From JALYGK01 sp036259835 (lineage in GTDB: Bacteria; Actinomycetota; UBA4738), in the NCBI GenBank assembly GCA_036259835.1, contig DATABA010000149.1, positions 1-26,623 on the forward strand: 26,623 nucleotides of DNA. The letters run 5' to 3'. This document shows positions 6,609-13,801 of the stretch, one piece after another. The notes beneath the pieces are model-generated. The model saw only the letters and a program-made list of their open reading frames with translations. It did not search any database and was not told the origin of the DNA. Numbering within the stretch: the first letter of the stretch is position 1; each line of letters opens with the position of its first letter. A program made the translations under genes and the position numbers.

Positions 6609-7908
6609 TGCCGTAGCGCGACTGCCAGTAGAACGGAGAAGGCCGGTTCTTTCGCCAAAAGCGAAAGAAGGCCCGCTTGTCGCGATCCAGGATGTTCGTC
6701 CTCTTTTCGTCGTACGTGAAGGTCCGCATTAATGGCCTCCAGTTGGACCGGCGCGGTTTTTGCCAGGGATCGAGCTCCTCGCTGGGCCCCGGTACTGCGA
6801 ACAATCCGAGTTCGTCCCGAGGGAGAAACAAGTGATCGTCTGGTCCCAGATTCACTGGAACGCTTGAAAAGGTCTGTTCCGGAAGGCGTTCTAGCGCGGC
6901 GGTCAGGCGGCGGCCACCCTCTCCTCCGGTTCTCTTCAACCCTTCGACCAGAACTCTGACGGCGTCGTATCCCTCTTGCTCGAAACCCGAAGGGAACCGC
7001 CCGAAGGTACGTCTGAATGACTTCCGAAACGTCGCGACCCGCTTGATGGGCTGAGCCCACCCGCCCCACGCATACACGTAGCAGGCAGTCGCTCCTGGTT
7101 CCGGATGCGCGAGACCCTCATCCAGCTGTAGAAGAGCCGCCGAAGAGGAGATGGCAGGGAATTCGTTAGCCACCTCTTCGATGGAGTTGACCGCCAGGAG
7201 CGCATCGAGTGGCCGGCCGAACATGATGACGGCGTCGGCTCGGGCTGCGCGGTTGTATGCCCGCCTGAATCCGGTGCGTGGATCGAACGATCGGCTCGTG
7301 AACGTCTGAGCGAGCTCCCCGCCCCAATAGGACACGGCGGCACGCGCCGGGTCGGCGGCCATGCCGCCTTCGCGGCCGCCTCCGACGAACACGATGTCGC
7401 GTGCTCTTCGATCTCGAACGAGGTACCGCGCGATGACTGTTGCCTGCCAAGCCCACGGGATCGTCGTTTGAAAGACCTGACGGAACAGATCGCGTGACGT
7501 GTACAGATCGCCTTCCAACAGGACCACCGGGGTTCCGGCTTGCTCCAGCGGCGCCCTCAGGCGAACCAGTGGTGAGCCAGGGCCGACGTACAGCACCGCC
7601 GGCGACCGGCCAACCAGGGGTTCGAGAAGGCTCACGGCTGAACCCGCGCGGCCCTCGTGGTCGTGAAGCGACAGACGGATCGGCCTTCCATCGACGCCAC
7701 CGTCGGCGTTCACCGCTCTTACCGCCAGGGCCATGCCGTCGAGGTAACTGTTCGTTACGCGGTCGGAGAATCCCTCCGGGGTCACATCGGCGACGACGTC
7801 GAGAATCAGCGGCCGAATCGAGGGCGATGAAGGAGCGGCTGGCCTCTCCTGCGGGGGCGGTGTGAGCTCTTGCGTACACGCCGCACCGACGATCACCACG
7901 ACCGCCAC
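6577..7908 (-). CDS. branched-chain amino-acid-type ABC substrate-binding lipoprotein
   Basis: The protein has a type I periplasmic-binding fold of the LivJ/leucine-binding kind: a first lobe with SYLDGMALAVRAVNADGG, VDGRPIRL and VLYVGPGSP, and a second lobe with RARDIVFVGGG and ADAVIMFG. A basic, aromatic C-terminal tail follows (DKRAFFRFWRKNRPSPF). The lipobox VGAAC occurs 11 residues after the first canonical start (GTG 7908), so the lipidated cysteine should anchor it outside the membrane. That start gives a signal peptide without a basic n-region. The frame stays open upstream to a CTG at 7944 that overlaps the lysS stop as CTGA and would yield a complete 23-residue signal peptide (see findings). 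No permease or ATPase genes are next to it, so its ligand is unknown. Confidence 0.85.
   Translation of the reverse strand: MAVVVIVGAACTQELTPPPQERPAAPSSPSIRPLILDVVADVTPEGFSDRVTNSYLDGMALAVRAVNADGGVDGRPIRLSLHDHEGRAGSAVSLLEPLVGRSPAVLYVGPGSPLVRLRAPLEQAGTPVVLLEGDLYTSRDLFRQVFQTTIPWAWQATVIARYLVRDRRARDIVFVGGGREGGMAADPARAAVSYWGGELAQTFTSRSFDPRTGFRRAYNRAARADAVIMFGRPLDALLAVNSIEEVANEFPAISSSAALLQLDEGLAHPEPGATACYVYAWGGWAQPIKRVATFRKSFRRTFGRFPSGFEQEGYDAVRVLVEGLKRTGGEGGRRLTAALERLPEQTFSSVPVNLGPDDHLFLPRDELGLFAVPGPSEELDPWQKPRRSNWRPLMRTFTYDEKRTNILDRDKRAFFRFWRKNRPSPFYWQSRYGITTRPTDPLH
6641..6673 (+). terminator. strong hairpin downstream of the receiver gene
   Basis: TTCTTTCGC (6647-6655) pairs perfectly with GCGAAAGAA (6661-6669) across a CAAAA loop, and GGCC (6641-6644) can pair with GGCC (6670-6673). 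It lies about 40 bases past the receiver stop, inside the 3' end of the convergent lipoprotein gene. No T run follows, so it would be a U-less terminator or an mRNA-stabilising hairpin. Confidence 0.4.
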
Positions 7909-7940
7909 GAGGAACCCCCGCCACAGTGGCCGCGTCGGTC

Positions 7941-9431
7941 TCAGGTTCGGTCCGCCTCCGGGCGCAGATGTGGGAACGCGATCACCTCACGTATCGAAGC
8001 AACGTCGGCCAGGATCATGGTCAGGCGGTCGACGCCCAACCCCAGTCCGCCGGCGGGCGGCATCCCATGTTCGAGCGCCAGAAGGAAGTCCTCATCGAAC
8101 GGGTGTGCTTCTTCGTCGCCTTTCTTGCGCCCTTCCTGCTGTGCCTCGAAGCGAGCTCGCTGCTCCGCCGGGTCCGTCAGCTCCGAATAGGCCGGTCCGA
8201 TCTCGAGCCCCGCAATGACCAGGTCGAAGTGCTCGGTGACGCTTGGATCCGTTCTGTGTGGCCGGGCGAGGGGCGAGACCTCGCGCGGAAAGTCCTTTAT
8301 GAACGTCGGCTGGAAAATTCGCTCTTCGACCACCTTCTCGTAGATCGCCAGAATGACCTTCCCCGGCCCCCATTTGGGATCCACACCGACACCCGCGCGC
8401 TCCGCGACCGCGTGAAGGTCGCCGCGGGCGAGCGAGACCTCCTCCCCAATGGCCTCGGAGACAGCGTCGATCAGCGCCACCCGCGGCCACGGACTCGAGA
8501 GATTCAACCTCTGCCCTCGAAAGTCGAACTCGAGCGATCCCCGAACCGCGAGCGCAGCCGCTTTCACCAGGGCTTCGTCGAGCTCCATCATGTCCTCGTA
8601 GTCGCCGTACGCCTGATACGCCTCGAGCATGGTGAATTCGGGGTTGTGGTCGCGGTCGATGCCCTCGTTTCGAAAGTTCCGTCCGATCTCGTAAACGCGT
8701 TCGAACCCGCCGACCAGAAGCCGCTTCAGGTAGAGCTCAGGAGCGATTCGGAGATACAGCGTGGTGTCCAGGACGCGGTGGTGTGTGAGGAACGGCCTGG
8801 CCAGCGCTCCCCCATGGGTCGGTTGGAGCACGGGCGTCTCCACCTCCACGAATCCTCGTCCTTCGAGCTCCTGTCGAAGGGCTCCCAGAACGGCTGCCCT
8901 CGTCGTGACTACCCGGCGGCTTTCCAGGTTGGATGCGAAGTCCAGATATCGCCGCCGGACCCGCACCTCCGGATCACGCAGTCCGTGCCACTTCTCGGGC
9001 AGCGGCCGCATCGCCTTGGTGAGGAGGACCAGCTCGTCGGCCCGGATCGAGAGCTCCCCTTTCTTGGTGGTCATGACGGGCCCGGCCGCGCCGACGATGT
9101 CACCTAGGTCGAGATCGTCCACCAGGGCATACCGGTCGCCGAGCTCGTTCTCCCTGATGAAGAGCTGAAGCTCACCCGACCCGTCGCGAATCGTTGCAAA
9201 CGTCAGCTTCCCCTGCCTTCGGAGAAGCATGATTCGGCCGGCCACGCGGTACCGGTCTTCGGTGAGCCGCCCCGGTTCGAGATCTTCGTATTGCTTGCGG
9301 ATCTCGTCGAGGCTGGCGTCCGGATCCCACTTCAGAGCGAACGGTTCGATTCCGCGTTCGCGAATTCGCTCCACCTTTTGCCGACGCGCCGCAACGCTCT
9401 CCGCGAGACGTCCGCGGGGCTCCTCACTCAT
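7941..9431 (-). CDS. lysS: lysyl-tRNA synthetase, class II
   Basis: LysS charges tRNA-Lys. The 496-residue protein has an N-terminal OB-fold anticodon-binding domain (about 55-140, with YRVAGRIMLLRRQGKLTFATIRD). The class II core follows: RYLD, FVEVETPVL with PTHGGALARPF, motif 2 FRNEGIDRDHNPEFTMLE (about 253-270) and motif 3 GLGLGVDRL near 463-471. I choose ATG 9431, which overlaps the coaX stop as ATGAGTGA; the longer frame begins at a TTG (9452) buried further in coaX. Length and motifs are normal. lysS beside coaX and panC is the usual actinobacterial arrangement. The stop codon TGA overlaps a CTG that may start the next gene. Confidence 0.97.
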   Translation of the reverse strand: MSEEPRGRLAESVAARRQKVERIRERGIEPFALKWDPDASLDEIRKQYEDLEPGRLTEDRYRVAGRIMLLRRQGKLTFATIRDGSGELQLFIRENELGDRYALVDDLDLGDIVGAAGPVMTTKKGELSIRADELVLLTKAMRPLPEKWHGLRDPEVRVRRRYLDFASNLESRRVVTTRAAVLGALRQELEGRGFVEVETPVLQPTHGGALARPFLTHHRVLDTTLYLRIAPELYLKRLLVGGFERVYEIGRNFRNEGIDRDHNPEFTMLEAYQAYGDYEDMMELDEALVKAAALAVRGSLEFDFRGQRLNLSSPWPRVALIDAVSEAIGEEVSLARGDLHAVAERAGVGVDPKWGPGKVILAIYEKVVEERIFQPTFIKDFPREVSPLARPHRTDPSVTEHFDLVIAGLEIGPAYSELTDPAEQRARFEAQQEGRKKGDEEAHPFDEDFLLALEHGMPPAGGLGLGVDRLTMILADVASIREVIAFPHLRPEADRT

Positions 9432-10203
9432 CTGCTGTGGTGTTCCTGTCAAAGATCAGGCGGAGTCCTTCGAGCGTCAGCCACGGTTCGAAGTGATCGA
9501 CGGCCTCGCAGAGCGGGACGACAAGATCTGCCAGCCCACCCGTCGCGACCACGGTCGCGTGCCCCCCGAGCTCCTTTTGCATCCGCTCGACCATGCCGTC
9601 GACCTCGGCGGCCGCCCCGAACAGCAGGCCCGACCGAAGGGCATCGATCGTGTTCCGGCCGATCAACGACCGCGGAGCGCTGAGCTCGACCCGGGGAAGG
9701 CGGGCGGTCGCCTGGAACAGTCCGGCCGCGGCGACCTTGACGCCCGGCGCGATGGCGCCCCCGAGGTACTCGCCGCTCTCGGAAATCGCGTCGTAGGTCG
9801 TGGCCGTACCGAAGTCAACGACGATGCAAGGTCCGCCGAACTTGGCGAATGCACCGAGGGCATTGACGATTCGATCCGGTCCGACCTCGCGCGGGTTCTC
9901 GGTGTGGATGGAGATGCCCGTCTTGATGCCCGGCTCCACCACCACGGGCTCGAAATAGAAATAGCGAGAAACCATCTCGCGAAGTGCCTGGGTCTGATCC
10001 GGCACGACGCTCGAGATGGCCACTCCGGTGATCTGGCGCGAAAACGACAGACCATGCTGCTCGAGGAAGCCTCCGAACAACAACGCCAACTCGTCGGCCG
10101 TCCGGGCACCCGTCGTGGCGAAGCGCCACTGCCACTCGAGCTTCTCTCCGTTGAAGACGCCAAGGACCGTCTGGGTGTTGCCGACGTCGACCGCAAGTAG
10201 CAC
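9424..10203 (-). CDS. coaX: type III pantothenate kinase
   Basis: CoaX phosphorylates pantothenate, the first committed step of coenzyme A synthesis; type III enzymes are not feedback-inhibited by CoA. Starting at GTG 10203 the protein is 259 residues, the family norm. It opens with the ASKHA phosphate-binding motif LLAVDVGNT. VGPDRIVNALGA, the FGTATTYD motif, YLGGAIAPG and VVATGG follow in the expected order. The GTG is preceded by AGGAGGG at about six bases and overlaps the panC stop (TAGTG). A longer open frame reaching 10260 within panC lacks such a site. It works with panC immediately upstream: PanC makes pantothenate and CoaX uses it. Confidence 0.96.
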   Translation of the reverse strand: MLLAVDVGNTQTVLGVFNGEKLEWQWRFATTGARTADELALLFGGFLEQHGLSFSRQITGVAISSVVPDQTQALREMVSRYFYFEPVVVEPGIKTGISIHTENPREVGPDRIVNALGAFAKFGGPCIVVDFGTATTYDAISESGEYLGGAIAPGVKVAAAGLFQATARLPRVELSAPRSLIGRNTIDALRSGLLFGAAAEVDGMVERMQKELGGHATVVATGGLADLVVPLCEAVDHFEPWLTLEGLRLIFDRNTTADE

Positions 10204-11102
10204 TACGGACCCTCCTCTTGGCGCTGCTCCGTATTCTGCCCGTTCCATCCGGGTTCCCACGGGAGCAGCAGGTTGTCGATCAGTCGCGCCGGGCCGATTC
10301 GTGCCGCGACGAGGGCGCGCGCCGGACCCGAGACGGTCTCAACGTCCTCCCACGTGGTGTCGTCGACGATTGCAACGTAGTCGAGAAGGGCGAGCGGTTC
10401 GGCGCCGATCCGTTTCGCGATCTCCGCTCTCAGCACGTTGGCTCGGCGCTCGCCGCCGCGCACCAGGCCGGCTGCCGTGGAAAGCGCGTCGAAGAGGACA
10501 GGTGCGACGCGGCGCTCCTCCGGCGAGAGGTACGAATTGCGCGAGGAAAGCGCCAGGCCGTCGATCTCCCGGACGGTGGGACAGCCGACCACGATGACGG
10601 GGGAGTCGAGGTCCGAAACCATTCGCCGAACCAACGCAAGCTGTTGCGCGTCCTTCTCACCGAAGTAGGCACGGCACGGTCCTGCCAGGTTGAAGAGCTT
10701 GGCCACGACGGTCAGGACTCCGCGGAAGTGCCCGGGCCGGGACGCGCCCTCCAGCCGGTCGCCCAGCGGCCCTGGATCGACCATCACGTCCGGCGGGCCG
10801 TGGCGGTACATCTCACCCTCATTTGGACAGAACAGGACATCGGTTCGGAGTGACTCGGCAATCGCTCGATCCCTGTCGAGCGTCCGGGGGTAGGCGGCGA
10901 GATCCTCGCCGGATCCGAACTGAAGGGGATTGACAAAGATCGACAGAGCGACGAAGCCGGTTTCGTCCCGAGCGCTTTTCAAAAGGCGCGCATGGCCCTG
11001 ATGAAGCGCGCCCATGGTCGGCACGAACCCCACCGACTCGCCTTGGGAGCGGGCGTCCTCGCAGGCCTGGCGGAATCGCTCTGCCGATGAAATCACTTCC
11101 AT
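10203..11102 (-). CDS. panC: pantothenate synthetase (pantoate--beta-alanine ligase)
   Basis: PanC condenses pantoate and beta-alanine with ATP in the cytosol. The 299-residue protein has the nucleotidyltransferase signature VPTMGALHQGH (H34 and H37 form the HIGH-like motif), SIFVNPLQFG, the GHFRGVLTVVAKLFN helix, YFGEKDAQQL, PTVREIDGLALSSRNSYL (the KMSKS-like region) and the C-terminal dimer domain ending near LIDN. About 15 polar residues trail the domain. ATG 11102 overlaps the stop of the upstream gene by ten bases. panD, which makes beta-alanine and often follows panC in actinobacteria, is not here; coaX follows directly. Confidence 0.97.
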   Translation of the reverse strand: MEVISSAERFRQACEDARSQGESVGFVPTMGALHQGHARLLKSARDETGFVALSIFVNPLQFGSGEDLAAYPRTLDRDRAIAESLRTDVLFCPNEGEMYRHGPPDVMVDPGPLGDRLEGASRPGHFRGVLTVVAKLFNLAGPCRAYFGEKDAQQLALVRRMVSDLDSPVIVVGCPTVREIDGLALSSRNSYLSPEERRVAPVLFDALSTAAGLVRGGERRANVLRAEIAKRIGAEPLALLDYVAIVDDTTWEDVETVSGPARALVAARIGPARLIDNLLLPWEPGWNGQNTEQRQEEGP

Positions 11103-11887
11103 CGGGACAGCTCGTGTTCGATTCGTTCGCGATCCGCTTCGGCGATCTTCCGCCCGCCCGCTGCGAGGCGAAGGGCCAGCCGGGCCAGGTCGACGTAGGC
11201 GGCGACGGCCTCGGGCGAATGCTCGGCCAGCGCTTCCAGGTTTCGCCGAACCGTTCCGACATCGCCTCGAACGGCAGGCCCGGTCAGGGCGTGGGCCGGT
11301 CCCTCCGTCAGTGTGCGGTCGAGGACGGCGGTGGCAAGCGGGGCGAACCGTGGAACCGGTTCCTCGACGCCTGCGATCCGGAACAGCTCTTCGGCGATGG
11401 CCTCCACCGTGACCAGGTAGTTGGCGCAGAACACGGCCGCTGCGTGGTACAGCGGTTTCATCCCCTCGGCCAGCCGAAACGGAACACCACCAGCGTCCGC
11501 GGCTAACGTTTCACCGAACGACACTGCCTCTTCGCTTCGCCCAGTGATGGCCATGCTGCTTCCGGGGAATCGATCGATCCCGGCCTCCACCGTAGGGAAG
11601 GCCTGGAGTGGATGTGTGGAAAGGACGCCGGCCCCCCTCTCCATGGCCGACCGGAGTACGTCGAGTCCGACCGAGCCAGAGAGATGAACGACGTGCTGGC
11701 CCGAACGGAATCCGTTCGTCTGCGCAAGGTGCGAGCACACCTGGGAAATCGCATCGTCGGATGCGCCGATCATTACGATCTCGGCCTGTTGGGACGCTTG
11801 CGCGGAGTTCTCTACGTCGAAGAACTCGGCTGAGGGAAGATGACGCGAGACCCGTCCCCGCGAACCCGCGCGTCCTGCTGCCGCCAC
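11093..11887 (-). CDS. Rossmann-like / DUF2520 domain protein, N-terminus extends beyond the first canonical start
   Basis: This is a two-domain protein of the kind found between folK and panC in actinobacteria (as for Rv3603c). The Rossmann part includes AEIVMIGASDDAISQV, HLSGSVGLDVL and STHPLQAF. The helical DUF2520 part has YHAAAVFCANYLV, LTEGPAHALTGPAVRGD and a long C-terminal helix. It is often described as a putative oxidoreductase; substrate unknown. The first canonical start, GTG 11887, would remove the first strand. The same frame upstream reads TIAVIAAGRVATALAVLLERGGHHV, clearly the missing nucleotide-binding segment, without any ATG, GTG or TTG before a stop near 12025. The true start therefore lies between about 11960 and 12022. 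The usual G-G-G pattern is changed to A-x-G-x-x-A. Confidence 0.85.
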   Translation of the reverse strand: MAAAGRAGSRGRVSRHLPSAEFFDVENSAQASQQAEIVMIGASDDAISQVCSHLAQTNGFRSGQHVVHLSGSVGLDVLRSAMERGAGVLSTHPLQAFPTVEAGIDRFPGSSMAITGRSEEAVSFGETLAADAGGVPFRLAEGMKPLYHAAAVFCANYLVTVEAIAEELFRIAGVEEPVPRFAPLATAVLDRTLTEGPAHALTGPAVRGDVGTVRRNLEALAEHSPEAVAAYVDLARLALRLAAGGRKIAEADRERIEHELSRWK

Positions 11888-12067
11888 GACGTGGTGGCCG
11901 CCTCGCTCCAGAAGGACGGCGAGAGCGGTGGCTACTCTGCCCGCTGCGATGACGGCGATCGTGCTCGGGCGTGTCGTTCGACGTTCGGAGGGTGTGTTCG
12001 TTCCGGGTCCTTCGGGAGTCGGCTACCGGACCAGCCGAGTATAGGTCCGAGGCGCTCGGACTAACTG

Positions 12068-12595
12068 TCAAACGAGTGGCGGCGCAAATGGCCTGACCCC
12101 GGCGAGCTCTTCGGACCCGAAACGGATGTCGCGCGCAGATCGGCTGCCGGGAAGCGGGGGGTCGGCATCCAACTCGAGAAGCGGAACCATGACGAACGCG
12201 CGCTCGTGCATTCGTGGATGCGGGATCACCAGACCCGGCTCGTCGAGCGCCTCCCGACCGTACGTGAGGACGTCCACGTCGATCACTCGAGGCCCCCATC
12301 GTTCTCCTCGTACACGCCCCATACCGTCCTCCACCCGGCGACAGGCGGTGAGGAGCGCCTGAGGTGTCTCCGCGGTTTCGATCTGTACGACTGCGTTGAG
12401 GAAATCCTGCTGCGGCGGGCCGCCAACGGGTTTCGTCTCGTACACCCGGGAGGATCGAATCACCCGGATCCTGGGCGCACGCTGAAGGAGATCCACGGCC
12501 TGGCGGAGGTTGCTCAGCCGGTCGCCGACGTTCGACCCGAGGCCAAGAGTGGCCGTAACGGCGCCGCGGTAGGATACTGACTGACCGATAGTCAT
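12068..12595 (-). CDS. folK: 2-amino-4-hydroxy-6-hydroxymethyldihydropteridine pyrophosphokinase (HPPK)
   Basis: FolK transfers pyrophosphate from ATP to hydroxymethyl-dihydropterin, the step before FolP. The 175-residue protein has ATLGLGSNVGDR at the N-terminus, SRVYETKPVGGPPQQDFLNAVV, the catalytic block RWGPRVIDVDVL (with the two metal-binding aspartates) and IPHPRMHERAFVMVPL. I use ATG 12595, preceded by GGTGG at four bases. An in-frame GTG 12610 is the alternative. The ATG directly abuts the divergent ATG of the transporter gene (CATATG, 12593-12598), leaving no intergenic base. The rest of the fol genes are 3.1 kb away on the far side of that transporter. Confidence 0.95.
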   Translation of the reverse strand: MTIGQSVSYRGAVTATLGLGSNVGDRLSNLRQAVDLLQRAPRIRVIRSSRVYETKPVGGPPQQDFLNAVVQIETAETPQALLTACRRVEDGMGRVRGERWGPRVIDVDVLTYGREALDEPGLVIPHPRMHERAFVMVPLLELDADPPLPGSRSARDIRFGSEELAGVRPFAPPLV

Positions 12596-13801
12596 ATGAC
12601 CACCAGTCACCCGCGGCCGCTCGATTCACCAAATATCCGGTCAGGCTGGGGCCGGCTGGCCTCGTTCGTGGCCGGGCACGCCAAAGCCACCATCCTCCTG
12701 TGGGTCACGCTCGCCGCCTTTCTGACCGCGGTCGCGCCGCAGTTCGCGGATGTGACCGTCCAAGACCAATCGGCTTTTCTGGGCAGAGGAGCTCCCAGCC
12801 TCGCCGCGGCGGAGAGAATCAAGGAGCTCTGGCCGCGGGAGGAATTCAACGAGGCCGCGATCGTGGTTCTGTCACGCAGGGGGCGGCTCCAAGACCGAGA
12901 CCGGCAATACGCGCGGCGCCTGGAGTCGTGGCTCAACGGTCCCCGAGCCCCTCGCAACGTCAGCGTCACCGTCTCTCCGTTCTCTCGTCCGCAGTTTCGC
13001 GACATCCTCGTCGCGCGAAACGGTCGCGCGATGCTCGTGGTCGTCGGCTTCACCACGGCACCGTTCGAGCCCGCGACGAACGAAGCGGTCGCGCGGATCC
13101 GCCAGCACGTCGGATCCTCCCAACGGCGCGGACTGTCCGTCCATGTAACCGGGACGGCCGGAATTGGGTTGGACCAGGACACCGCCATCGATCGAGCGGT
13201 TCACCGCACAACCATCATCACGCTGGTCCTGGTCATCGTGATCCTGTTGTGGGTCTTTCGCTCACCCGTGGCTCCTCTCGTTCCGTTGATGACGATCGGA
13301 CTTGCGTACCTGGTCGCCAGGAGCGTCGTCGCCCTCCTCGCCGAGGCCGGGCTGGAGGTCTCTTCGATCGTCGAGACATTCATGGTGGTGTTCGTGTTCG
13401 GGGCTGGAACCGACTACTGCCTCTTCATTTTGGCCCGGTTCCGCGAGGAACTGGGTCATCGCCCGGAACCTCGACGGACGCTCGTGGTGACCATGACGGT
13501 CGTGGGAGCCGTCATCGCGTCGAGCGCGGCGACTGTCATCGCGGCGTTCGCCACACAGGGCATTGCTGACTTTGGAATGTTTCGAACCACGGGCCCGGCG
13601 CTGGCCGTCGCCACCGTGGTGACCCTTCTTGCCGGTCAGACACTCACTCCAGCGTTCCTCTCACTGCTGGGCGGGCGGACTTTCTGGCCTCATCGGTTCG
13701 GCGTGAAGGCAGTGGGCGACGGTGAGGGCGGCCCCCTCGCCACACCGAAGGAAGAAGAGTTTCCCGCCATGCCGGTTGGCTCGAGCAGAGGCTCGCCATG
13801 A
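12596..13801 (+). CDS. MMPL/RND-type transporter, N-terminal half
   Basis: This 401-residue protein corresponds to the first half of an MmpL transporter. It has one membrane helix near 31-50, an external porter domain (about 55-200), then five clustered membrane helices from about 205 to 358. The proton-relay motif FGAGTDYCLFI (D273, Y274) matches the first Asp-Tyr pair of MmpL proteins, and RFREE follows. The last 45 residues are a hydrophilic tail. Full MmpL proteins carry both halves in a single chain; here the second half is the next gene, overlapping by ATGA at 13798-13801. The halves very probably assemble as a heterodimer. Start ATG 12596 abuts folK and has no clear ribosome binding site. 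The substrate is unknown; many relatives export lipids. Confidence 0.9.
   Translation: MTTSHPRPLDSPNIRSGWGRLASFVAGHAKATILLWVTLAAFLTAVAPQFADVTVQDQSAFLGRGAPSLAAAERIKELWPREEFNEAAIVVLSRRGRLQDRDRQYARRLESWLNGPRAPRNVSVTVSPFSRPQFRDILVARNGRAMLVVVGFTTAPFEPATNEAVARIRQHVGSSQRRGLSVHVTGTAGIGLDQDTAIDRAVHRTTIITLVLVIVILLWVFRSPVAPLVPLMTIGLAYLVARSVVALLAEAGLEVSSIVETFMVVFVFGAGTDYCLFILARFREELGHRPEPRRTLVVTMTVVGAVIASSAATVIAAFATQGIADFGMFRTTGPALAVATVVTLLAGQTLTPAFLSLLGGRTFWPHRFGVKAVGDGEGGPLATPKEEEFPAMPVGSSRGSP

Noticed and set aside
11511..12632. 373-codon minus-strand frame across folK and the DUF2520 gene
   Set aside because: Arginine/serine/proline-rich shadow in a different frame from both recognisable proteins.
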